From: Gluconobacter sp. P1C6_b
GTDB taxonomy: Bacteria > Pseudomonadota > Alphaproteobacteria > Acetobacterales > Acetobacteraceae
Length of the DNA stretch: 64,000 nt
NCBI RefSeq assembly: GCF_018811945.1
Contig: NZ_JACRVU010000002.1
Coordinates: 124,001 to 188,000 of the forward strand
Direction: 5' to 3'
In this document: positions 8,311 through 16,221 of the stretch, one piece after another
Layout: the number at the start of each line of letters is the position of its first letter
Position numbering within the stretch: the stretch's first letter is position 1
Position numbers and translations under genes: made by a program
The notes under the pieces: generated by a model
What the model saw: only the letters and a program-made list of their open reading frames with translations
The model's database searches: none
Told to the model about the DNA's origin: nothing

Positions 8311-9813
8311 TTAACGGCGACGGAAGGTGAGGGCTTCGGCGACGTGATGGCGCTGGATGCTCTGGGTGCCTTCCAGATCGGCGATGGTGCGGGAGACCCG
8401 GATCAGACGTGTGATACCCCGATTGGACAGGCGCAATTTTTCGGCGGCCTGTTCGGCAAGGGAACGGGCGTCATCATCCATATCGAGCTGGTCGGGAGAA
8501 ACCTGCGAATTGGGGACGCCCTGACGGTCGATCTGTCTCTGGCGCGCCAGTTCGACACGCGCCCGAACCGTGGCGCTGCTCTCGCCCTTCGGCGCACGGC
8601 TGATTTCGATGGGAGATAAAGGCTCGATCTGCACGCACAGATCCATGCGATCGAGCATCGGGCCGGAAATCTTGGCCGTGTAATCCTCGCCGCAACGGGG
8701 AGCCTTGCGACAGCTCCGCTCAGGGTCACCCAGATAGCCACAGCGGCAGGGATTCATGGCGGCAATGAACTGGAAACGTGCCGGATAGGTCGTGTGATGC
8801 GCCGCGCGGGCGATGGAAATGCTGCCGGTCTCGATCGGCTGACGCAGGGATTCCAGACAGGATCGTGAAAATTCGGGCACTTCGTCAAGGAACAGCACGC
8901 CATTATTGGCAAGGCTGACCTCGCCGGGCCGGGCTTTTGCTCCGCCACCCACAATGGCAGGAAGGCTCGCACTGTGATGTGGCGCGCGATAGGGCGGTCG
9001 GACAACCAGCCTTCCATTCTGCAGAATGCCTGAAACGCTATGAATCCGGCTTGTTTCCAAGGCTTCTTCCCGTGTCAGGTTGGGCAAAATGCCGGGCAGA
9101 CGGCTGGCGAGCATGGATTTTCCCGCACCCGGTGGTCCGCTCATGAGCATCGAATGAGCGCCTGCGGCAGCAATTTCCAGAGCGCGCCGCCCGATTGCCA
9201 TCCCTTTGACGTCCGCAAGATCGGGCCCGTACTCCATGACATGTTCGGTCGGGAGCGGGGCCGGGGACAGGATCTGCTGTCCCTGAAAATGGGAGACGAG
9301 GGCCGCAAGTGTAGGCGCCCCGAGAACGTCCGTGCTGCCATTGCCCCAGCGTGCTTCAATGGCCTGTGCGGCCGGACAGATCAGTCCGAGCTTATCCTCG
9401 ACGGCGCCGATGGCAGCGGACAGAACGCCTGCGACGGGATTGATGCGTCCGTCCAGTGACAGTTCGCCGACAGCCGCATAGGCCGAGACGGCCTCAAAGG
9501 AGAGGATACCCATCGCACACAGCAGTCCGAGTGCGATGGGCAGATCGAAATGCGCGCCTTCCTTGAGAAGATCGGCCGGGACGAGATTGACCAGAATGCG
9601 TTTCGGGGGAAGCGCCAGCCCCATGGCTGTCAGGGCAGCACGGACACGTTCGCGAGCTTCGCCGACGGATTTGTCCGCCAGCCCCACGACGAGAAACGCC
9701 GGTAGGCCGCTGGAAACCTGGACCTCGACCGTGACTGGAACGGCTTCGATACCCGAGAAGGCGAAGCTCTGGATGCGGGCGAGGGCAGGTGTATGCGGGC
9801 TGGGACTCGTCAT
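8311..9813 (-). CDS. comM: YifB/ComM family Mg-chelatase-like AAA+ helicase
   Basis: ComM is a hexameric AAA+ motor that extends branch migration during natural-transformation recombination in Vibrio; in non-competent species its role is less clear. The 500-residue protein has the N-terminal Lon-like ChlI domain (VEVQVSSGLPAFLVVGLADK), Walker A GPPGAGKSMLA, Walker B NGVLFLDEVPEF and the ChlI C-terminal helical domain. A CRCGY...CRKAPRC cysteine cluster lies in between. It follows serA on the same strand after 50 bp and could be read from the serA message. comF, another competence-family gene, is elsewhere in this window. Confidence 0.93.
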   Translation of the reverse strand: MTSPSPHTPALARIQSFAFSGIEAVPVTVEVQVSSGLPAFLVVGLADKSVGEARERVRAALTAMGLALPPKRILVNLVPADLLKEGAHFDLPIALGLLCAMGILSFEAVSAYAAVGELSLDGRINPVAGVLSAAIGAVEDKLGLICPAAQAIEARWGNGSTDVLGAPTLAALVSHFQGQQILSPAPLPTEHVMEYGPDLADVKGMAIGRRALEIAAAGAHSMLMSGPPGAGKSMLASRLPGILPNLTREEALETSRIHSVSGILQNGRLVVRPPYRAPHHSASLPAIVGGGAKARPGEVSLANNGVLFLDEVPEFSRSCLESLRQPIETGSISIARAAHHTTYPARFQFIAAMNPCRCGYLGDPERSCRKAPRCGEDYTAKISGPMLDRMDLCVQIEPLSPIEISRAPKGESSATVRARVELARQRQIDRQGVPNSQVSPDQLDMDDDARSLAEQAAEKLRLSNRGITRLIRVSRTIADLEGTQSIQRHHVAEALTFRRR

Positions 9814-9863
9814 GAGACAAATCCTAGCCCGAAATTATTTACCGTTGGTTAACGACAAGGGTG

Positions 9864-11114
9864 TCAGGCGCGCTGGTACAGCAGACGGGCACGCAGTGTG
9901 CCATCGAGGGCCTTGAGACCGTCCAGCAGCTTCGTGTCCATGTCAGGGCCTTCCGACTCGGCTTCGACAACGACGTACCCGACTTCACCGTCCGTCTGGA
10001 GGTACTGGGCCGTTACGTTGCAGTTCTGCGAGGCGAACAGATCATTGATCTGGCGCATGATGCCGGGACGGTTGGCATGGACATGCATGAAGCGCGTGCC
10101 ACGGGGGCGTTCGGGAAGCTGGACGCTGGGGAAGTTGACGGATCCGATCGTGGAGCCGACGTCGGAATAATCGACCAGCTTGCGGGCGACTTCGACGCCG
10201 ATGCGCTCCTGAGCTTCCATCGTGGAGCCGCCGATATGCGGCGTGAGGATGACGTTCTCGAGGCCCTGAAGCGGTGTTTTGAACTCTTCGCCGGCTTTCT
10301 TGGGTTCGACCGGGAACACGTCCACGCCCGCGCCCATCAGGTGTCCGTTCTTCAGCGCAGCCGCGAGGGCCTCAAGGTCCACGACGTTACCGCGCGCGTT
10401 GTTGAGCAGGATGGAATTGGGCTTCATGGCCCGGATTTCCGTCTCTCCGATCAGCAGATCGGTCTCCGGCGTCTGCGGAACATGGAGGCTGACGATGTCG
10501 GACTGTGCGAGCAGGTCATGCAGGGTGGACACGGCGATGGCGTTGCCATGCGGCAGGCGCGGCATCACGTCGAAATACAGAACGCGCATGCCAAACGCTT
10601 CGGCCAGAACCGAAAGCTGCGAGCCGATGGAGCCGTAACCGACGATGCCGAGCGTCTTGCCACGGACTTCCCACGCATTGGTGGCGGATTTGTCCCAGCC
10701 GCCCCTGTGGCAGGCTTCCGAGCGCGACGGGATGCGGCGCAGCAGCATGACAACTTCACCCATGACCAGCTCGGCCACGGACCGGGTGTTGCTGAACGGC
10801 GCGTTGAAGACGGGAATGCCGAGCATACGGGCTGCGTTCAGATCGACCTGGTTCGTGCCGATGCAGAAGCAGCCAATGGCCATGAGGCGGTCTGCGCCTT
10901 CCAGGACTTCGCGTGTCAACTGCGTCCGGCTGCGGATGCCGACCATGTGCACACCCTGAAGGGCTTCCTTCAGCGCGTCGCCTTCGAGTGCACCCTTGAC
11001 GCGCGTCACTTCGGTGTAGCCTTCGGCTGCGAAATGGGCTGCGGCGCTTTCGTGAATGCCTTCCAGAAGAAGAATGCGGATCTTGTTCTTGGGGAGAGAG
11101 AACTGCGTTTCCAT
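9864..11114 (-). CDS. serA: D-3-phosphoglycerate dehydrogenase
   Basis: SerA oxidises 3-phosphoglycerate to 3-phosphohydroxypyruvate, the first step of serine synthesis. The 416-residue length, the Rossmann motif GIVGYGSIGS and a C-terminal ACT domain (FMHVHANRPGIM) match the E. coli type, where serine binds the ACT domain and inhibits. The catalytic His is in TPHIGGSTMEAQ, and NNARGNVVD is the substrate loop. The 140-bp gap upstream carries two perfect hairpins in the serA sense, described separately. comM lies downstream on the same strand. Confidence 0.94.
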   Translation of the reverse strand: METQFSLPKNKIRILLLEGIHESAAAHFAAEGYTEVTRVKGALEGDALKEALQGVHMVGIRSRTQLTREVLEGADRLMAIGCFCIGTNQVDLNAARMLGIPVFNAPFSNTRSVAELVMGEVVMLLRRIPSRSEACHRGGWDKSATNAWEVRGKTLGIVGYGSIGSQLSVLAEAFGMRVLYFDVMPRLPHGNAIAVSTLHDLLAQSDIVSLHVPQTPETDLLIGETEIRAMKPNSILLNNARGNVVDLEALAAALKNGHLMGAGVDVFPVEPKKAGEEFKTPLQGLENVILTPHIGGSTMEAQERIGVEVARKLVDYSDVGSTIGSVNFPSVQLPERPRGTRFMHVHANRPGIMRQINDLFASQNCNVTAQYLQTDGEVGYVVVEAESEGPDMDTKLLDGLKALDGTLRARLLYQRA

Positions 11115-11132
11115 AAATCCGTCCCGGTCATG

Positions 11133-11192
11133 AACCGGAAGGCTCCGGTTTCAATTCAAACTGCTTCCATCAGGTCTGGCCGTGACCAGACC
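11133..11192 (-). promoter_or_regulatory. Two hairpins in the serA leader
   Basis: Read in the serA direction, a 7-bp perfect stem with a 6-base loop (arms at 11186-11192 and 11173-11179) is followed by another 7-bp perfect stem with a 4-base loop (arms 11144-11150 and 11133-11139). The second ends 19 bases before the serA ATG, so it is placed to affect ribosome access. A paired-hairpin RNA motif is known upstream of serC-serA in some alphaproteobacteria, but I cannot confirm that this one matches it. Confidence 0.4.
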
Positions 11193-11254
11193 GGTCCCGG
11201 CTCATGTCTGCCGCCACGTTCGCCGGGGTCCTCTCCCTAGCCGATTGGCGGGAT

Positions 11255-12043
11255 TCAGGAAAGGTGGCGGACGAGTTCGGGAAGCAGGGTTGCGTCTCCG
11301 CAGGCCAGAACGGTGCCGTCGCTTTCGAGTGTGAGGGGATTCCCCTGCCAGTCCGTGATGCGGCCGCCCGCGCCTTCCACCACGGGAACAAGCGCCCCCC
11401 AGTCCCAGGGTTTCATGGTGCACTCGGCAATGACATCGATCTGGCCCAGGGCAAGGAGGCCGTATGCATAGCAGTCTCCGCCCCATGACGTGCGGCGGGT
11501 ATGTTTTTGCAGGTTGGCAAAGCGGGGAGCATGCGCGTCAGTCATGATTTCGGGTGCCGTGCAGGACAGTTCTGCTGCCGCCGCTTCCGGGCAGGGGCGC
11601 GTACCGATGGTGCCGGGCAGGCGGTCGGACAGGAAGGTGGTCGACCGCCCCGTAATTCCGAGCCAGCGCTCGCCTGTAACGGGTTGGTCGATCAGCCCGA
11701 GGACAGGGCGGCCTTTGTGAAAGAGCGCAATGAGGGTGCCGAAAGTGGGGCGGCCGGTCAGGAAAGCACGGGTGCCATCAATAGGATCGAGAACCCAGAG
11801 CCAGTCGCTGCTGGCGCCACTGATGCCGTTTTCCTCGCCAAGGATGGCGTGCTCTGGAAGGCGTTCCTCAAGAATGCTGCGCATGGCCTGTTCGGCCTGA
11901 CGGTCCGCGATGGTGACGGGGCTGTCGTCAGATTTGGTGTCGGGGCGAAGGGACGTCCGGAAATGGGGCAGGACGGTCCTGCGGGCGATGTCCGCGCAGG
12001 CTGTCGCAGCGTCGATGGCAGTCTGCAGAACCGTTTCACTCAT
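11255..12043 (-). CDS. hisN: Inositol-monophosphatase family, probable histidinol-phosphatase HisN
   Basis: The 262-residue protein is a Mg-dependent phosphatase of the IMPase fold. The metal ligands are in ILGEENG, the signature WVLDPIDGTRAF is present, and the C-terminal motif MKPWDWGALVPVVEGAGG completes the site. The best match by motif is the HisN type, which dephosphorylates histidinol phosphate in the eighth step of histidine synthesis in bacteria lacking HisB-type phosphatase. Inositol monophosphatase or CysQ-like activity cannot be excluded. It diverges from kdsB with a 75-bp gap. Confidence 0.75.
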   Translation of the reverse strand: MSETVLQTAIDAATACADIARRTVLPHFRTSLRPDTKSDDSPVTIADRQAEQAMRSILEERLPEHAILGEENGISGASSDWLWVLDPIDGTRAFLTGRPTFGTLIALFHKGRPVLGLIDQPVTGERWLGITGRSTTFLSDRLPGTIGTRPCPEAAAAELSCTAPEIMTDAHAPRFANLQKHTRRTSWGGDCYAYGLLALGQIDVIAECTMKPWDWGALVPVVEGAGGRITDWQGNPLTLESDGTVLACGDATLLPELVRHLS

Positions 12044-12118
12044 GATTTTCGTCTATTCCCGTCCCAGGAGCGTGGCGTGAGATTGACGCCCGTTCTGGGG
12101 GGCGGCATCAGAGGGGCC

Positions 12119-12844
12119 ATGCATCCGATCATCGTTATCCCCTCCAGACTTGCTTCGACCCGCCTGCCGCGCAAGCCCCTCGCTGATATTGGCGGCGTGC
12201 CGATGATCGTCCGGGTGGTCCGGCGTGCGCTGGCCGCGAAGGCCGGACCGGTTGTTGTTGCGGCGGGAGATCCTGAAATCCTTGATGTCATCAGGGATAT
12301 TCCCGATGTACAGGGGGTGCTCACCGACTCGGGACTGGCGAGCGGGTCCGACCGTGTGCAGGCCGCACTTGCCGAGGTGGACCCTGAGGGCAGGCACGAT
12401 GTGGTGATCAACCTTCAGGGTGATCTGCCCCTGATCGAACCGTCCAGCCTGACTGCTGTTCTGAAGCCACTGGAAGATCCCACGTTCGATATCGGAACAC
12501 TGGCGGCTCCCGTGACCAGCGATGCCGAGCGCGATGCCTCGCAGGTCGTGAAGATTGCCTGCGCGTTTGGCGAGGGCGACGTGGCGCGCGCGCTGTATTT
12601 CTCCCGCCTGCCCATTCCATGGGGCGAGGGGACACACTGGCATCACGTCGGGATCTATGCCTGGCGTCGTGCGGCGCTGGAGCGTTTCGTGACGCTTCCG
12701 CCCTCCGCGCTGGAGCGTCGGGAAAGTCTGGAACAGCTGCGGGCCCTGGAAGCCGGCATGACGATCGGCTGTGCGAGGATTGACCACGCGCCTCAGGGCG
12801 TGGATACGCCTGCTGATCTTGAGCATGTGAGAGGATTGGTCTGA
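12119..12844 (+). CDS. kdsB: 3-deoxy-manno-octulosonate cytidylyltransferase (CMP-Kdo synthetase)
   Basis: KdsB activates Kdo with CTP for lipopolysaccharide inner-core assembly. The product is 241 residues. The N-terminal nucleotide-binding signature is VIPSRLASTRLPRKPL, NLQGDLPLIEP is the metal and base-binding loop, and the C-terminus has GVDTPADLEHVRG. The family segment usually reading SGTER is SGSDRV here. ATG 12119 is chosen because GAGGGG precedes it; the open frame runs far upstream antisense to hisN. The stop overlaps the pheA start by one base, so the two are coupled. Confidence 0.92.
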   Translation: MHPIIVIPSRLASTRLPRKPLADIGGVPMIVRVVRRALAAKAGPVVVAAGDPEILDVIRDIPDVQGVLTDSGLASGSDRVQAALAEVDPEGRHDVVINLQGDLPLIEPSSLTAVLKPLEDPTFDIGTLAAPVTSDAERDASQVVKIACAFGEGDVARALYFSRLPIPWGEGTHWHHVGIYAWRRAALERFVTLPPSALERRESLEQLRALEAGMTIGCARIDHAPQGVDTPADLEHVRGLV

Positions 12845-13677
12845 TGCCGGTCATTGCATTTCAGGGCCGCCCCGGCGCCTATTCTGATCTGGCCTGCCGT
12901 CAGGCGCGTCCGGGCTGGACAACGCTGCCCTGTCCGACATTTGCCGATGCGATCGACGCCGTGCATGACGGCCGGGCGGACGAAGCGCTTCTGGCGTGTG
13001 AGAATACACTGGCCGGGCGTGTGCCGGACATTCATTCACTTCTGCCGGACGCCGGGCTTCACATCGTTGGGGAATATTTCCAGCGCGTCGAACACTGCCT
13101 GCTGGGCGTACCGGGTGCGAAGATCGAAGATGTCCGCCGGATTCACACACATCCCGTTGCTTTGGGACAGGTTCGCAGACTGATCAGCGAACTGGGTGTG
13201 GAGCCGGTGGCGCAGTTCGATACGGCGGGTGCGGCCGAGATGGTGGCACAGTGGGGACGTAAGGAAGATGCTGCGATTGCGTCTTCTCTGGCGGCCGAGC
13301 TGAACGGTCTGACGGTGCTTCGGAGCAATGTCGAGGACGCTTCGCACAACACGACGCGCTTTTATCGCGTGGCCCGCATGCCTTGTATTCCCTCGCCCGA
13401 GCGCACAGATGTGCTGACGACGCTGCTGATGCGGGTCGGGAACTGTCCGGGTGCGCTCTATGCGGCATTGGGTGGATTTTCCCGGCATGGTATCAACATG
13501 ACGCGGATCGAAAGCTACATGCTGGACGGCTCGTTTGCGGCGACGCAGTTCCTGATGGATGTCGAGGGACATCCGGAACAGGCCTCTCTGGCGGCGGCGC
13601 TCGCGGAACTGGAGCAGGTCAGCGACGATCTGAGAATTCTGGGTGTTTACCCAAGCAGTCTCTCACGCCGGGCGTGA
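12844..13677 (+). CDS. pheA: Prephenate dehydratase (stand-alone)
   Basis: It converts prephenate to phenylpyruvate in phenylalanine synthesis. The 277-residue product lacks a chorismate mutase domain. It begins with FQGRPGAYSDLAC, has the catalytic NTTRFYRV motif (TRF), and ends in an ACT regulatory domain with GALYAALGGFSRHGINMTRIES, where phenylalanine is expected to bind. It is coupled to kdsB by a TGATG junction and is followed after 38 bp by dapA. Confidence 0.94.
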   Translation: MPVIAFQGRPGAYSDLACRQARPGWTTLPCPTFADAIDAVHDGRADEALLACENTLAGRVPDIHSLLPDAGLHIVGEYFQRVEHCLLGVPGAKIEDVRRIHTHPVALGQVRRLISELGVEPVAQFDTAGAAEMVAQWGRKEDAAIASSLAAELNGLTVLRSNVEDASHNTTRFYRVARMPCIPSPERTDVLTTLLMRVGNCPGALYAALGGFSRHGINMTRIESYMLDGSFAATQFLMDVEGHPEQASLAAALAELEQVSDDLRILGVYPSSLSRRA

Positions 13678-13715
13678 GGGCAGGACAGGCAGAGCCCATG
13701 ACAGAAGGCGGAACA

Positions 13716-14609
13716 ATGGCTGACACGAGCATGTATCAGGGGTCGCTGACGGCTCTGGTCACTCCGATGCATACGGACGGACGGATTGATTTCGACGTTT
13801 CGACAAAGCTGATCGAGCGTCAGATCGAAGCCGGGACCACGGCACTGATCCCGGCCGGCACGACGGGCGAAAGCCCGACACTGTCGCATGAGGAGCATGG
13901 TCGCGTCGTGGCGCATTGCGTTGAGACCGCGAATGGTCGTGTCCGCGTCATGGCGGGTGCGGGTTCCAACAGCACGTCTGAAGCCGTTCTTATGGCAAAG
14001 CATGCCCATTCCGTCGGAGCGGACAGTCTGCTGGTGGTTGTGCCGTATTACAACAAGCCGTCACAGGAAGGGCTGTACCGCCATTTCATGACGATTGCCG
14101 ATGCGACGCCTCTGCCGATGTTCCTGTACTGCATCCCTGGCCGCTCGGTTGTGGACATCTCGGTGACGACCATGGCGCGTCTGGGCGAACATCCCAATAT
14201 CGTCGGTACCAAGGACGCGACCGCCAATATGGCCCGGCCCATCGCGGTTCGTCGTGCCGTGGACAAGCCGTTCAACCAGCTTTCCGGCGACGATAACAGT
14301 GTCCTGTCATTCCTTGCCGCAGGTGGCGACGGATGTATCGGCGTGACGTCCAATGTTGTGCCGCATCTATGCGCGGACATGCATCTGGCTTGGCAGGAAG
14401 GGCGGATCGAGGATGCAATCGCCATTCAGGATCATCTGACACCGCTGCATGATGCCATGTTCATGGAAAGTAATCCCGGTCCGGTGAAATATGCGCTGTC
14501 CAGACTCGGACTGTGCAATCCGACTCTGCGCCTGCCCCTCGTAGAGCCGCAGGAAGAGACGCGTCGGGCCATCGATGCGGCCCTGCGCTCGCTTGAGCTT
14601 CTGGACTGA
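13716..14609 (+). CDS. dapA: 4-hydroxy-tetrahydrodipicolinate synthase
   Basis: DapA condenses pyruvate with aspartate semialdehyde, the first committed step to lysine and diaminopimelate. The 297-residue product is a TIM barrel. The pyruvate-binding motif is GTTGESPTL, the catalytic Tyr is in VVPYYNKPSQEG, and the Schiff-base Lys is in VGTKDAT. ATG 13716 follows an AGAAGGCGG ribosome site; ATG 13698 is an in-frame alternative six codons upstream. smpB begins 8 bases after the stop. Confidence 0.93.
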   Translation: MADTSMYQGSLTALVTPMHTDGRIDFDVSTKLIERQIEAGTTALIPAGTTGESPTLSHEEHGRVVAHCVETANGRVRVMAGAGSNSTSEAVLMAKHAHSVGADSLLVVVPYYNKPSQEGLYRHFMTIADATPLPMFLYCIPGRSVVDISVTTMARLGEHPNIVGTKDATANMARPIAVRRAVDKPFNQLSGDDNSVLSFLAAGGDGCIGVTSNVVPHLCADMHLAWQEGRIEDAIAIQDHLTPLHDAMFMESNPGPVKYALSRLGLCNPTLRLPLVEPQEETRRAIDAALRSLELLD

Positions 14610-14617
14610 TCACAGGT

Positions 14618-15112
14618 ATGGCCGGAAAGAAAACCAAGAGCGGCATGATTTCCCATGGCATGGCCGCACAGAACCGCAAGGGGCGGTTTGACTATACGAT
14701 TCTGGAAACGACTGAAGCTGGAATCGTTCTGAAGGGGCCGGAGGTGAAAAGCCTGCGTCTTGGCCGGGCGACGATTACGGAAGCCTATGCTGCCGAGCGG
14801 GACGGCGAGATCTGGCTCTTCAACTCCTATATTCCGGAATATCAGGGCGGCGTTCTCTCCCGGTTTGAGCCGCGTGCTCCGCGCAAGCTGCTGATGCACC
14901 GCAAGCAAATTGCGCATTTCCTGGGCGCTGTCAGCCGCGCGGGCGCCAGTCTGGTGCCGCTTGATATTCATTTCAATGCCCGTGGTATGGCTAAAGTGAC
15001 GCTGGGCCTCGGTCAGGGACGCCGCAAGGAAGACAAGCGGCATGCCATTGCCGAGCGTGACTGGAAGCGGGACAAGGCGCGACTGGTCCGGAGCAGTGGC
15101 AAGGACTACTGA
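14618..15112 (+). CDS. smpB: SsrA-binding protein SmpB
   Basis: SmpB binds tmRNA and brings it to stalled ribosomes for trans-translation. The 164 residues match the family length. The core is ENR-like: AQNRKGRFDYTI, LKGPEVKSLRLGR, and a basic C-terminal tail (RKEDKRHAIAERDWKRDKAR) that enters the mRNA channel. No tmRNA gene is visible in this window. The gene ends the kdsB-pheA-dapA run and is followed by an intrinsic terminator. Confidence 0.96.
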   Translation: MAGKKTKSGMISHGMAAQNRKGRFDYTILETTEAGIVLKGPEVKSLRLGRATITEAYAAERDGEIWLFNSYIPEYQGGVLSRFEPRAPRKLLMHRKQIAHFLGAVSRAGASLVPLDIHFNARGMAKVTLGLGQGRRKEDKRHAIAERDWKRDKARLVRSSGKDY

Positions 15113-15140
15113 GCCGGTTTGCTCTGGCAATGAGGATTGG

Positions 15141-15168
15141 AAAAGGTCGGATTCTTCCGGCCTTTTTT
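15141..15168 (+). terminator. Intrinsic terminator after smpB
   Basis: An 11-bp stem (arms 15141-15151 and 15156-15166, one G-T pair) with a TTCT loop runs into a T6 tract on the plus strand, 28 bases past the smpB stop. Confidence 0.85.
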
Positions 15169-15194
15169 ATTGTCTGGCGGGAAATGCCGGCATG

Positions 15195-15232
15195 AAAAAA
15201 ACCGCTGCAGCAGAAGCTGGCAGCGGCTTTTT
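15195..15232 (-). terminator. Intrinsic terminator after the cold-shock gene
   Basis: The 7-bp arms CCGCTGC at 15202-15208 and GCAGCGG at 15220-15226 are flanked by an A7 run on the left and T5 on the right. Read on the minus strand this gives a stem followed by T7, 25 bases after the cold-shock stop. It may work in both directions. Confidence 0.75.
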
Positions 15233-15257
15233 CTACTCAGACCGAAGTCCGGGTCGT

Positions 15258-15944
15258 TCAGTCAGCGCTGATTTCAGCAGCTTCCGGACCCTTCTGGCCC
15301 TGAACAACCTTGACGTTGATCGTCTGGCCTTCGTCAAGCGTCGGCAGGCCCGAACGCTCGAGAGCGGAGGCGTGGACGAAGATGTCCTTGCCGCCGGATT
15401 CCGGCGTGATGAAGCCGAAGCCCTTCGTGGCGTTGTACCACTTGACCGTGCCACGCATGTCTTCAGCGCGGGACAGGTCCGGAGCCGGACGGCCCGGGCG
15501 TGCACCACCGAAGCGGGGCTGATCACCGAAAGCGGCGCGGGGACGCGGTGCTTCTGCCGTGCTCTCGTCAACGGAGAGGACTTCAGCGACCTGACGGCCC
15601 TTCGGACCCTGGCCGATGCGGACCACAACGGTCGCGCCCGGGTTCACGTTGCTGACACCAGCATTGGTGAGGGCGTTGGCGTGCAGGAAGATGTCGCCCG
15701 AGCCATCGGACAGTTCAACGAAACCGAAACCCTTCTCGGTGTTGAACCACTTCACGCGGGAGCTGATTTCCGGGCCTGAAGCTGCGACGAAGCTGTTACG
15801 ACGGGGCGCGCCGTAGCCGCCACCACCATTTCCACCACCAAAGCCTCCACGATCGCCATAGGACGGCTGGGACGAGTATGTGTCGTCAAACCCGCCGCGG
15901 CGAGGTGAGTTGAAGCTGCTGCGGTCGGTTCTGTTGTTTCTCAA
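15258..15944 (-). CDS. Double cold-shock-domain RNA-binding protein with Gly/Arg-rich N-terminus
   Basis: The 228-residue protein has two cold-shock domains, at about 60-125 and 162-228. Each carries both RNA-binding motifs: KGFGFVEL with DIFLHAN, and KGFGFITP with DIFVHAS. The first 58 residues are rich in Gly, Arg, Asn and Tyr (RGGF, SYGDRGGF, a GGGNGGGG run), resembling an RGG-type disordered tail. The linker contains another Arg/Gly/Pro-rich patch. An RNA-chaperone role is inferred from the family. No ATG is available, so TTG 15944 is the likely start; an in-frame stop lies 9 codons upstream. TATCAT on the minus strand at 15971-15976 is a possible -10 box. Confidence 0.85.
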   Translation of the reverse strand: MRNNRTDRSSFNSPRRGGFDDTYSSQPSYGDRGGFGGGNGGGGYGAPRRNSFVAASGPEISSRVKWFNTEKGFGFVELSDGSGDIFLHANALTNAGVSNVNPGATVVVRIGQGPKGRQVAEVLSVDESTAEAPRPRAAFGDQPRFGGARPGRPAPDLSRAEDMRGTVKWYNATKGFGFITPESGGKDIFVHASALERSGLPTLDEGQTINVKVVQGQKGPEAAEISAD

Positions 15945-16221
15945 CGGTCTAATCCCGAGACTGGGGTGTCATGATAGGGCGGACCCTGCCGTGACGTAAT
16001 TTCAAAAATTTGGAAAAAAACGACGCTGTTTCTCTCCTGCAGCAATTCCTAGCACGCTTTTTTCCTTCTCTGCCACAGGGAATATGGGGCTGAAACATAA
16101 CTCGCGCTAATTTTAAGATTGGGATGAGACCCGTCGACACTTTGATTCCGGTCGTGAAAATGACATACACACGTTTCCCAGTACTTGGTGGTTCCCGATC
16201 CCGCGCGTAACAGAGGTGCCC
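15945..16221. promoter_or_regulatory. Divergent intergenic region of the cold-shock and LpxR-like genes
   Basis: This 277-bp gap is more AT-rich than its surroundings, with a T/A-rich patch near 16000-16025. Two weak promoter guesses are possible: TATCAT (minus strand, 15971-15976) for the cold-shock gene, and TTGATT followed after 17 bases by ATACAC (near 16142) for the plus-strand gene. No coding frame, RNA gene or clear hairpin was found. Confidence 0.3.

Noticed and set aside
9861-11240. 459-codon open frame on the plus strand
   Set aside because: It is fully antisense to serA, which has intact NAD-binding and ACT motifs; the plus-strand translation has no domain and is the usual GC-rich shadow frame.
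11501-12118. N-terminal extension of kdsB
   Set aside because: It is antisense to hisN; the family start and a ribosome site are at 12119.
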